Shown here: positions 44,167-52,247 of the stretch, piece by piece
Position numbering within the stretch: the stretch's first letter is position 1
How the letters are laid out: the number at the start of each line of letters is the position of its first letter
Assembly: GCF_003058265.1 (NCBI RefSeq)
Contig: NZ_QBUK01000008.1
Coordinates: 62,001-126,000 of the forward strand
Direction of reading: 5' to 3'
Source: Flagellimonas amoyensis
Lineage (GTDB): Bacteria > Bacteroidota > Bacteroidia > Flavobacteriales > Flavobacteriaceae
Length of the DNA stretch: 64,000 nucleotides
Position numbers and translations under genes: made by a program
The notes under the pieces: model-generated
Told to the model about the DNA's origin: nothing
The model's input: only the letters and a program-made list of their open reading frames with translations
Database searches by the model: none

Positions 44167-46359
44167 TTATTTACCGAGTTCCAATTGGTTTTTCACTAAA
44201 TTATAGTAGTCTCCCTTGTTCTTTATCAATGTTGTATGGTCTCCAACTTCAACAATCCTACCTTTGTCCAGTACCACGATTTGATGGGCGTGTTTTACCG
44301 TGCTCAACCTGTGGGCAATGACCACCACCGTTTTATCCTCAAAAAATGAGTTGAGATTTTCCATGATGATTTTTTCATTATTGGCATCCAATGCACTTGT
44401 GGCCTCGTCGAAAAACAAAAAATTCGGGTTTTTATATACAGCTCTTGCTATTAACAGGCGTTGCTTTTGTCCCGTACTCAAACCCACGCCTTCCATTCCT
44501 ATTTTTGTATTATATGATAATGGCAAGGTCTCTATAAACTCTTTTATATTGGCCACGTCTATGGCATGGGCCAGTTTTTGCTTATCAATATAATTTTCGC
44601 CGACAGCAATATTATTGGCAATGGTATCGTTAAAAATGTAACCTTCCTGCATTACCACTCCACACTCTTGACGCCATATTTTCTGGGACACATTTTTAAG
44701 GTCATAATTACCAAGTTTGATTTGCCCTTCATTGGGATTATAGAATTTTAACAGCAATTTCATCAAGGTCGTCTTTCCACTTCCACTTACCCCAACGATG
44801 GCCGTTACCTTCTTGGCGGGAAAGGCAAGGTCCAAATTCTGGAGCACCATCTGGTCCGACCCCACATATCGAAATGAAAGATTGGAAACCGCTAGACCCT
44901 CTTCAAGGTTAATGTCCTTTACAAAATCATTATTTATAGATTCTTCGTCTTCCTTGTTATGTATTTCCGATAAACGGTCCAAGGAAATTTTGGCATCCTG
45001 GACTTCTCTTATAAAGTTCATGAGCTGTGCGATTGGTGAATTGAGCTGCCCTACAATATAGCTGACCGCCAACATCATCCCTAAGGTAATATCACCATCA
45101 ATGACCAATTTTGCTGACAAGAAGGTTATGAGTATATTTTTTACCTCGTTGATAAACCCTGAACCTACACTTTGGTATTGCTCCAATGCCAAACCTTCAA
45201 TGGAGATCTTAAATAATCGTGCCTGTAAAAACTCCCAGCCCCAACGTTTTTGCTTCTCGGCATTATGAAGTTTGATTTCCTGCATGCCGTTTATGAGTTC
45301 TATGACCTTGCTTTGTTCTTGACTTATCTGGGAAAAACGTTTGTAATCTATATCCTTACGCTTTTTCAAGAAAATGATAATCCAAAGGATATACAAAAAA
45401 CTTCCCGCCAAAAAAACGACGAACAATTGCGAACTGTAATAGGCCAGCACAAAACTGAACACTATCAAATTAACTGTGGAAAACAATACGTTCAATGACG
45501 AGGTTGTCAAGATTTGTTCAATGCGCTTGTGGTCATTGATACGTTGCAGAATATCCCCTGTCATGCGGGTATCAAAAAAAGCGATGGGCAGGTTCATAAG
45601 TTTTATAAAAAAATCCGATACAAGGGAAATATTGATGCGTGTGCTCAGGTGCAACAGGATCCAGCTACGTATGACCTCTATGGAAGTCCTTCCTACAAAT
45701 AGGGCCAATTGCGCAAACAGGATAAGGTAAATAAAATGGATGTCCTGGTTTTTTATACCGACATCCACTATGCTTTGGGTCAAGAACGGAAAAATGAGCT
45801 GAAGCAAACTTGCCGCTATAAGGCCAAAAATCAGTTGCCATAAAAACCTTTTGTATTTAAAAATATACCTGCTGAGAAACGAAAAGCCAAAAGCTTTTTT
45901 GTCCTCTTTGAAATCGGCATCATAAAATCCGGCCGAGGGTTCCAACAACAGTGCAATGCCCTCCTGAGTCTGTTCGTTGGCACTGCTCCCTATCCAGTTC
46001 CTTAAAAACTCATCTGTATTGTATCTCAAAAGGCCATGCGCCGGATCTGAGATATAAAATACATCCTTCTGTATTTTGTATAGTACAACGAAATGGTTTT
46101 TGTTCCAATACAACACACAAGGCAATGGCGCTTCCTCCAATCTTTTTGAATCGATTTTTACTCCTAAAGAACGAAAGCCTATCTTTTCCGCAGCCCCGCT
46201 TAAACCCAATAAATTGCTGCCTTCCCGTGTGGTTTCACTTAATTGACGGACTTGTTGTAGCGAAATGGTCTTGCCGTAATGTTTGGCAATGATTTTTATA
46301 CAAGTTGGTCCACAGTCTTTGGCATCTGCTTGTTTGTAATTTGGGAACGATTTAAGCAT
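44167..46359 (-). CDS. C39-peptidase ABC exporter (PCAT)
   Basis: Peptidase-containing ABC transporter, 730 residues. C39 peptidase (1-135): YKQADAKDCGPTCIKIIAKHYG with catalytic Cys16 and oxyanion Gln10, His in NKNHFVVLY, Asp in ISDPAHG. Membrane domain with six helices (about 165-450). ATPase: GVSGSGKTTL (Walker A), GLSTGQKQRLLIAR (signature), FLFFDEATSALD (Walker B). It should cut the precursor after its Gly-Gly and export the mature peptide. It overlaps the SPASM gene by 8 bases. Confidence 0.95.
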   Translation of the reverse strand: MLKSFPNYKQADAKDCGPTCIKIIAKHYGKTISLQQVRQLSETTREGSNLLGLSGAAEKIGFRSLGVKIDSKRLEEAPLPCVLYWNKNHFVVLYKIQKDVFYISDPAHGLLRYNTDEFLRNWIGSSANEQTQEGIALLLEPSAGFYDADFKEDKKAFGFSFLSRYIFKYKRFLWQLIFGLIAASLLQLIFPFLTQSIVDVGIKNQDIHFIYLILFAQLALFVGRTSIEVIRSWILLHLSTRINISLVSDFFIKLMNLPIAFFDTRMTGDILQRINDHKRIEQILTTSSLNVLFSTVNLIVFSFVLAYYSSQLFVVFLAGSFLYILWIIIFLKKRKDIDYKRFSQISQEQSKVIELINGMQEIKLHNAEKQKRWGWEFLQARLFKISIEGLALEQYQSVGSGFINEVKNILITFLSAKLVIDGDITLGMMLAVSYIVGQLNSPIAQLMNFIREVQDAKISLDRLSEIHNKEDEESINNDFVKDINLEEGLAVSNLSFRYVGSDQMVLQNLDLAFPAKKVTAIVGVSGSGKTTLMKLLLKFYNPNEGQIKLGNYDLKNVSQKIWRQECGVVMQEGYIFNDTIANNIAVGENYIDKQKLAHAIDVANIKEFIETLPLSYNTKIGMEGVGLSTGQKQRLLIARAVYKNPNFLFFDEATSALDANNEKIIMENLNSFFEDKTVVVIAHRLSTVKHAHQIVVLDKGRIVEVGDHTTLIKNKGDYYNLVKNQLELGK

Positions 46360-47443
46360 CTTTTTTCACCAGATCCTGCATACCATAATATTCAATGGCT
46401 TTTTGCTTTAATGGGTTGGTACTCCACTCCTCCCATTGGTTTGTATAAGGGTCGTAACCACATTTTAAGGGCTTTGAATATTGGTCTTCGGGGTTTTCCA
46501 GATATGCCCTGCAATCTGTACAGATATACCTGAACTCACAGTCCTTGCAAACAGCAATTTGGTCTTTGGTAATGTTCCAGTATTTTTTAAAATCTGGATG
46601 GTCCAAAGCCTCTTGTAATGTGGTATTGGTTATGTTTCCAAAACTTTGGGACATGGATGGGCAATTTTTTATATTCCCCTCTTCATCAATAGATATTTTC
46701 TTATATAGACACGAGTTATGTTTCATTGCTTCTAAAACCTTAGGCAAATTGGTGTTAAAATATTTCATGTTAACTGCCCCACAATACTTAAAAGAAGTAA
46801 TCTCCTTTTTAATAAAGACCCTATCAAATAAAATTTCATTATCCCATGGTTCAATTTTTTCTTCAGGAGAACCGTATAAAGTCAAACGGGTTAATTGATT
46901 TAGATTTCTATTGATTCGTTTTAACAATTCATGAGTAATTCCAATGTGATATTTTGATGTTATTTCAAAAGATTTTATTCGAGTATCTTCAAAGTATTGA
47001 AATATATTATTAAAGTGCTCTTCTGTTAATTCCTCATAAAAAATAAAGGCAATATCTTTACAGCCTAATTTTTCGATTTGTGGTACAAGGTGCTTTAACC
47101 AAAAGATATTTTCCTTTTTTAGCTCTATAATGATATTGGTAATACTTCCTGGAGTTTGGTAGGTCCTATCTAATTCAGGGAACATATTAAAGTCACTTTC
47201 TACACAATAAAAGCCATAATCCTTCTCTACAAGGTAGGATAAGTACTCTTCTAATATTGACTCGTTTTCTTTGCCGTAAAATTTAATGACTTCTTTTATG
47301 GATACTTTTTCATTGAGTTTTTCTATTACTTGGACCATGTCATTAGGAACATAATCTGAGTTCAGACGTTGAAGATCACACACCAAAGAACGCGTAGCTC
47401 CTTTAACTATCAAACAGTTTGCAAATATTTTGAAATGAGTCAT
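46352..47443 (-). CDS. Grasp-with-spasm SPASM-domain peptide maturase
   Basis: Protein of 363 residues. The C-terminal SPASM-type iron-sulfur region is clear: Cys221 (YCGAVN), Cys245-x10-Gly-x4-Cys261, Cys299-xx-Cys302-x5-Cys308-xx-Cys311 and Cys328. The rest (about 95-215) looks like a radical-SAM barrel, but no CxxxCxxC is present; Cys10, 22, 80 and 128 do not form it. So it probably does not make SAM radicals and may bind the precursor or an auxiliary cluster. Start 3 bases after the 64-residue gene. Confidence 0.85.
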   Translation of the reverse strand: MTHFKIFANCLIVKGATRSLVCDLQRLNSDYVPNDMVQVIEKLNEKVSIKEVIKFYGKENESILEEYLSYLVEKDYGFYCVESDFNMFPELDRTYQTPGSITNIIIELKKENIFWLKHLVPQIEKLGCKDIAFIFYEELTEEHFNNIFQYFEDTRIKSFEITSKYHIGITHELLKRINRNLNQLTRLTLYGSPEEKIEPWDNEILFDRVFIKKEITSFKYCGAVNMKYFNTNLPKVLEAMKHNSCLYKKISIDEEGNIKNCPSMSQSFGNITNTTLQEALDHPDFKKYWNITKDQIAVCKDCEFRYICTDCRAYLENPEDQYSKPLKCGYDPYTNQWEEWSTNPLKQKAIEYYGMQDLVKKDA

Positions 47444-47446
47444 AAA

Positions 47447-47641
47447 CTAGAACCGATAAATGTCTTTATGAAATTTTTCAATTTGATATTTATCCGTATT
47501 ATAGAAAGTAGATTTAACTGATTTAGTCAAAAGCTTATAATTTGATGCATCGTTTTTTGTTTTAAATTCAAACGATTGAAAAAACAAGGGGAGTTCTTTT
47601 TTGTTTTCATTGACAAATGAAAGAAATTCTTCTTTAGTCAT
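47447..47641 (-). CDS. Unknown 64-residue protein inside the peptide operon
   Basis: Small soluble protein starting MTKEEFLSFVNENKKELPLF and rich in Lys, Phe and Tyr (13 Lys or Arg in 64). It overlaps the ATP-grasp gene by 8 bases and ends 3 bases before the SPASM gene, so it is surely co-translated. It has no Gly-Gly leader or Cys, so it does not look like a second precursor. I do not recognise a family. It could be a precursor-binding (RRE-like) or partner protein, which is inference. Confidence 0.7.
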   Translation of the reverse strand: MTKEEFLSFVNENKKELPLFFQSFEFKTKNDASNYKLLTKSVKSTFYNTDKYQIEKFHKDIYRF

Positions 47642-48527
47642 TTATTAAGTATTTTGCTATATGCTTTTCTAGATAATAATTGCATGGGAATGATATCATA
47701 TCAAATTGACCAACAGGATTAACTTCTAGAAAGTAATATTTTTTGTCAGGGGTCACTATCATATCGATAGAACCGGACTTTAGTTTTAAATTCTTCATTA
47801 ACTTATTCAACTTCGTCTCTATTCCTTTTGGAAGTTGAAAAGGAACTACTCTGTTAGGTCTTTCTATATTGTATTTTCGAAAATCAACTTGGGTTTGTTG
47901 GTCATTTTGTGAAAAAATAGCCATTGACCAAAACTTACCATCTAAATAAAAAATCCTAAGTTCATAACGCTTTTCTATATGTTCTTGAAAAAAGGTAACT
48001 CCAAATTCTTGTAATTCATTTGGAATAAATACGGAAGTATATGCATTTGCAATACAGTCGCTTAAAAAAACATTTCCGCCTTCATTAATCGTCTTGTAAA
48101 TATATTTAGTTGCAGGATCAGGGTGATGGTCAGTCAAAATAAAGCGAGGTATTAAAAGACCATATCTTTTTGCCCTTTCAAGTACCAATAGTTTATTTGG
48201 ACTTGCATTGAAATAGCTGTTTAAGTTCCTTTTTTTGCATAATGTTGATTCAACATATTGTAAAATCTTAATCTCATTTTCAATCAAAAGGCGTTTTATT
48301 GATGATCGATTAAAGGATGTAGTATCTATTCCCTGAAAAGTCCCTTTTCTGTACCAGTAACATTCTATATCATCTAATAAAAACCCATTAATAGAAATAG
48401 ATAGTCCAAATTTGAATTGATATCCGTCATCACTATTCACCCTTAGAAAAAATCTGTTGTACCTATACAACCAGTCGATTACTTTGCTAGTAGCCTTATC
48501 TAAGTTAATCGAGTGAATTAAAATCAT
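47634..48527 (-). CDS. Grasp-with-spasm ATP-grasp peptide maturase
   Basis: ATP-grasp ligase of 297 residues. The central and C-terminal ATP-grasp parts carry RYELRIFYLDGKFWSMAIFS (nucleotide and Arg site), VDFRKYN and the metal-binding end GSIDMIVTPDKKYYFLEVNPVGQ (Asp; Glu-x-Asn). It is related to the microviridin/graspetide ligases, which use ATP to form ester or amide links between side chains of a precursor core. It is the first modification gene after the precursor, from which it is separated by 185 bases. Confidence 0.9.
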   Translation of the reverse strand: MILIHSINLDKATSKVIDWLYRYNRFFLRVNSDDGYQFKFGLSISINGFLLDDIECYWYRKGTFQGIDTTSFNRSSIKRLLIENEIKILQYVESTLCKKRNLNSYFNASPNKLLVLERAKRYGLLIPRFILTDHHPDPATKYIYKTINEGGNVFLSDCIANAYTSVFIPNELQEFGVTFFQEHIEKRYELRIFYLDGKFWSMAIFSQNDQQTQVDFRKYNIERPNRVVPFQLPKGIETKLNKLMKNLKLKSGSIDMIVTPDKKYYFLEVNPVGQFDMISFPCNYYLEKHIAKYLIND

Positions 48528-48543
48528 GTGATGTAATTAATAT

Positions 48544-48696
48544 TGAACCCGTTTAACTTTATCCAACCGATTACAAAATGACCCTTGCTCCATTTTTTGC
48601 TTTTTATCCATCTAGCCACGCTATGCAGTATAAAAAAGTCCTCATATGGACCTGAAATCCCTTTTCGCTTCAATTAAAAAGGTGTAAACGGGTTCA
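48544..48696. repeat. 153-base segment bounded by a 12-base inverted repeat
   Basis: TGAACCCGTTTA (48544-48555) and TAAACGGGTTCA (48685-48696) are perfect reverse complements flanking 129 bases between precursor and ATP-grasp genes. A small hairpin GTCC-tcatat-GGAC lies within. It may be an RNA fold that lowers read-through or stabilises the precursor mRNA, or a small mobile (MITE-like) element; no target-site duplication is seen. Confidence 0.55.
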
Positions 48697-48712
48697 GCTA
48701 CTTTTTTAAAAT

Positions 48713-48931
48713 TTAACAATTATTATAGGATAACCCAAATTGACCTGTATATGTATGATCATCCCAATAGTAAAGATCTACACAGTCATAACCACCGGCA
48801 GTACATTCACCCACAGAATAAATAGAATCTGATGGTGCCATTGCACCACCAGCAATATTACTCAAGTTGTCCTTTGCTAATACGGAATTAACATTTTCAC
48901 TTTGAAATTTTTCAATTGATTTTAGCTTCAT
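48713..48931 (-). CDS. Grasp-with-spasm precursor peptide
   Basis: Peptide of 72 residues. The leader (1-29) has MKLKSIEKFQSENVNSVLAK and ends LSNIAGG, a double-glycine site fitting C39 processing. The core (30-72) is rich in Asp, Thr, Ser and Tyr, with Cys43, Cys50 and a C-terminal Cys72. Asp35, 49, 52, 57, 58 and Thr44, 60, 62 could form graspetide-type side-chain links. The gene starts 11 bases after the stop of the lipoprotein gene. Mature structure and activity are unknown. Confidence 0.88.
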   Translation of the reverse strand: MKLKSIEKFQSENVNSVLAKDNLSNIAGGAMAPSDSIYSVGECTAGGYDCVDLYYWDDHTYTGQFGLSYNNC

Positions 48932-48942
48932 AATTAATATAT

Positions 48943-49881
48943 TTATTGGTTAAACAATGATTCTATTCTATCCCGCTTGAACTTACTGTATTGTAAACTT
49001 GGTAATCCAATACTTTTTCTCTTTTTATTAACTTCTAGAGTATCTACCTTAAGTCTCTTCTCTCCAAAACTGATATCCGTTCCAAATGTTCCATAAACAG
49101 TTGGCTCTCCTATATCAAAACATCTTTTATCCTCCAAAAAAGCTAAACAAACAGGGGATGCCGTTCCTTTTCTTACATATTTTAACAAACTTTCTCTAAA
49201 AAAAATATACTCATCTTCCTCAAGATTGTCTGAAATATGATTAAATACTACTAATAAATCAATATTCTCATCAGAACGAGAGTTCCCAATCAGTCTAAAA
49301 TCAGGATAACCGTATTTATTAAAAATATCCTTTAACAATATAATATGTTGTCTATCTATGGAATCTTCTCCGTTTCTTCCCCTGAAATTTTGATCCTGCA
49401 ACTTTATAGCAACAATTGTCTCTCTTAATGTCCAATTAATCTTTTCCTTATAACTATTCTCTGAAGAAACTATTTTCTCTTCATCTATTTTTACCCTGTC
49501 CCAGGCATTAGATAAAATACTGTCACTAAATGCAGTTTTTGGCACAAATCCCCACGTATTCATTAATTTTATGAAGGTGGGTTTTATCATATCATAATTC
49601 TTCGTCTGATAAGCTGATTTTATATAGGTCTGCATTTCAAACAGACCAAATTGGTTTAATGGTGCATATTCCTTGAACAGATCGTCTAATATCTTGTATG
49701 ATTGTTGGTAAAATCCCTTTAAATAAAAACTGTCTGCTCTGTAAACTTCTAAGTAATACGGTACATAGTTAATTTCAGTATCAAAATTCTCAACTTTGTG
49801 TGGTTGCAAATTATCCTTGCAACTAGCAAAAAAAAATATCATAGAAATAAGATAAATACTACAAAAACCAAAATGTTTCAT
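48943..49881 (-). CDS. DUF6624-like lipoprotein at the head of the peptide operon
   Basis: Lipoprotein of 312 residues from the ATG at 49881: MKHFGFCSIYLISMIFFFASC has a lipobox with the Cys at 21. A helical TPR-like middle is followed by a C-terminal part (about 175-275) resembling DUF6624: IDRQHIILLKDIFNKYGYPDFRLIG, VVFNHISDN, FLEDKRCFDIGEPTVYGTFG. The 17 codons before this Met lack signal-peptide features. It precedes the precursor by 11 bases. It could be an immunity or sensing protein; that is inference. Confidence 0.7.
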   Translation of the reverse strand: MKHFGFCSIYLISMIFFFASCKDNLQPHKVENFDTEINYVPYYLEVYRADSFYLKGFYQQSYKILDDLFKEYAPLNQFGLFEMQTYIKSAYQTKNYDMIKPTFIKLMNTWGFVPKTAFSDSILSNAWDRVKIDEEKIVSSENSYKEKINWTLRETIVAIKLQDQNFRGRNGEDSIDRQHIILLKDIFNKYGYPDFRLIGNSRSDENIDLLVVFNHISDNLEEDEYIFFRESLLKYVRKGTASPVCLAFLEDKRCFDIGEPTVYGTFGTDISFGEKRLKVDTLEVNKKRKSIGLPSLQYSKFKRDRIESLFNQ

Positions 49882-50327
49882 AAGAGCATCATTCACACAA
49901 ATACTGTAAAGGGAAGAAACCAAAAGTGGCACAACTTATATAGAACACTCTCTCCAAGCAATAAAAACCCTTTTCTAGATTTACTTTTTTCATATAAGTA
50001 TGCTACATGCAATTAGGCTTACAATAAGGAAATAGCGTTTAAAAACAAAAAAACAGGAGATTGAAGAAAAATAATTGTTTCTGACCTCCTCCCAATTTAA
50101 AACTTTCAAATTCCATTTTCTTAAAAATAAATTAGAGCTACACTCACTTCTTAGGCGTCAATATTCCCTTTGTTTTAGTGAAATTTAAACAAATGCCCCA
50201 TACGGCATATACCCCAATTGACGGATGCCCCATTTGGGTTGACAAAACCCCTTTTCGATCTGACGAATGCAATATTCTCACAAAAAATGGCCCCAAATAT
50301 TTGGGATTCAAGACTTACATTTGTGTC
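49882..50327. other. A/T-rich gene-free spacer upstream of the peptide operon
   Basis: No gene is supported here. On the minus strand no good TAnnTTTG box for the peptide operon was found, so its promoter is not identified. On the plus strand TACATTTG (50316-50323) precedes the DUF294 gene ATG by only 4 bases, too close for a normal leader. An in-frame open stretch from 50178 lacks domain sequence. Confidence 0.5.
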
Positions 50328-52247
50328 ATGAAGAACACCATTTCCGAACGTGTCGCGGATTTTCTCAAAAACTATCCTCCGTTCAGTGCATTGGAGAGTG
50401 GTCAGTTAGCTGCCCTTTCCTATGAAGTGACCATTGTGCACAAGGAAAGTAACAGTATCGTATTCTCGGAGAAAGAAGCCCCGCACGATTTTTTTTATGT
50501 GGTCCACAAAGGTGCAGTGGCACTCACCAAAAAAGGTTCCACCCAAATTCTGGACATTTGTGACGAAGGTGATGTTTTTGGGCTACGCCCCTTGCTGGCC
50601 CATGAGAACTATAAACTGGAGGCCAAGGCACATGAGGAGACCATACTCTATGCCATCCCCATCAAGGAATTTAAACCTCTTGCCCTACAGAACCATCTAG
50701 TCGGTGATTTTTTGATCGAAAGTTTTGCCTCCAACACCCGAAATCCCTACTCCCAAAAGCATCGGGGCAAGTTGTATGGGGTCAGCAATGAACCGAGCCA
50801 AGGCCAAGAGACCAAGCTGTTGGACCTCCAACCTGTGCGATATTCCTCGGACCTGGTCACCTGCACCGAGGGCACCCAGATCAAGACCATTGCCAACACC
50901 ATGGGCAAGTACAATGTAAGCTGTATCTTGGTTGTAAAGGACGGATTGCCGGTAGGCATCATCACCGATAAAGATTTAAGGGAAAAAGTGGCAACTGGGC
51001 TGTTCCCCATCACGGGCAGTGCCAAATCCATCATGACGAGTCCCGCCATCACCTATCCGAAGGAGCTTACGGTGACGCAGGCGCAGATGGCCATGATGAA
51101 AAGCAACATCAGCCACTTGGTACTCACCGAAGATGGAACCACCGACACATCCGCAGTGGGGATCCTCTCAAAACACGATATCATGGTGGCCATGGGAAAC
51201 AACCCTGCGGTACTGCTGCGGGCAATCAAAAGGGCCAGGGATTCCAAGCGATTGCGGGGCATCCGACAAAGTATCATGAGTTTGTTGCAGGGATATTTGG
51301 AAGAGAACATCCCCATCGGGCTGGTCTCCAAGATCATCTCGGAGCTGAATGATGCCACCATCAAACAGGTCATCGACATCTCCATCAAAAAAATGGAAAC
51401 GGAACCGCCAGCTAAGTTTACGTGGCTCACCATGGGCAGCCAAGGCAGGGGCGAACAATTGCTGAACACCGATCAGGACAACGCCATTCTCTATGAAAAT
51501 GTCCCTGAAAGCAAATCCGAGGCCACTCGCGACTATTTTCTAAAGCTCGGAAGCATCATATCCACGGAACTGAACACCATCGGGTTTGAATATTGTCCGG
51601 CAGAAATGATGGCCTCCAATCCGTTGTGGTGCCACAGTCTGGATGAATGGAAGGAAGTGACCACCCATTGGATGGGCAACCCTGGCCCAGAAGAAGTCCT
51701 GCTGTCCTCCATCTTTTTTGATTTCAATGTCACCTATGGTGAAAAGGCATTGGCCGATCAGCTTTCGTTGCACATTTTTGATAACGTGAAGAAATTCCCC
51801 CAGTTCCTTACCCATTTGGCCAGCGGTGCGTTGCAAAATCCTTCCCCATCAGGCTTTTTTAGGGATTTTTTGGTGGAACAGGATGGTGCCCACAAGGATT
51901 TCTTCGACCTGAAACTACGGGCATTGATGCCCATGGTAGATGCGGCCCGGGTGCTTATCCTCTCGCATTCCGTAAAATCCATCAACAACACGGCCGAGCG
52001 TTATGAAAAACTGGTCGAACTGGAACCCCAGAACAAGGAACTCTATCTTGCCTGCTCCTACGCAAGCAAAGCACTCTTGAAGTTCAGGACCAAGCATGGA
52101 TTGTTGCACAACGATTCGGGCAGGTTCATCGCATTGGACAAATTGAACAAAGAAGAAAAAATAAAACTGAAAAGGACATTCAAGACCATCAAAGAGATCC
52201 AATCGTTGATAGAAATACGGTTCCAAGTCAAAAATCTGTTGCGCTGA
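50328..52247 (+). CDS. cNMP-binding/CBS/DUF294 nucleotidyltransferase-like protein
   Basis: Cytoplasmic protein of 639 residues with, in order, a cyclic-nucleotide-binding domain (about 10-120), a CBS pair (about 165-290; CILVVKDGLPVGIITDKDLRE), a DUF294 nucleotidyltransferase-like domain with FTWLTMGSQGRGEQLLNTDQDNA (Gly-Ser and Asp-x-Asp) and a helical DUF294 C-terminal domain. It may control the nearby acetate symporter and acs; such genes commonly travel together. ATG at 50328 was chosen because domain sequence begins there. Overlaps the exonuclease by one base. Confidence 0.88.
   Translation: MKNTISERVADFLKNYPPFSALESGQLAALSYEVTIVHKESNSIVFSEKEAPHDFFYVVHKGAVALTKKGSTQILDICDEGDVFGLRPLLAHENYKLEAKAHEETILYAIPIKEFKPLALQNHLVGDFLIESFASNTRNPYSQKHRGKLYGVSNEPSQGQETKLLDLQPVRYSSDLVTCTEGTQIKTIANTMGKYNVSCILVVKDGLPVGIITDKDLREKVATGLFPITGSAKSIMTSPAITYPKELTVTQAQMAMMKSNISHLVLTEDGTTDTSAVGILSKHDIMVAMGNNPAVLLRAIKRARDSKRLRGIRQSIMSLLQGYLEENIPIGLVSKIISELNDATIKQVIDISIKKMETEPPAKFTWLTMGSQGRGEQLLNTDQDNAILYENVPESKSEATRDYFLKLGSIISTELNTIGFEYCPAEMMASNPLWCHSLDEWKEVTTHWMGNPGPEEVLLSSIFFDFNVTYGEKALADQLSLHIFDNVKKFPQFLTHLASGALQNPSPSGFFRDFLVEQDGAHKDFFDLKLRALMPMVDAARVLILSHSVKSINNTAERYEKLVELEPQNKELYLACSYASKALLKFRTKHGLLHNDSGRFIALDKLNKEEKIKLKRTFKTIKEIQSLIEIRFQVKNLLR

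Noticed and set aside
46352..47443. Calling the SPASM protein a functional radical SAM enzyme
   Set aside because: The CxxxCxxC motif is absent; only SPASM cysteines are visible.
48537..48611. 24-residue open frame on the minus strand inside the inverted-repeat segment (starts MDKKQKMEQGSF)
   Set aside because: No leader, no ribosome site and no family; it overlaps the repeat arm. Could be a second tiny precursor, but nothing supports it.
42744..50177. Prophage or integrative element inserted at tRNA-Met
   Set aside because: No integrase, phage structural gene, or direct repeat of the tRNA 3' end was found.
50178..50327. 50-codon N-terminal extension of the DUF294 protein
   Set aside because: The stretch has no domain sequence and the cyclic-nucleotide domain starts right after the ATG at 50328.
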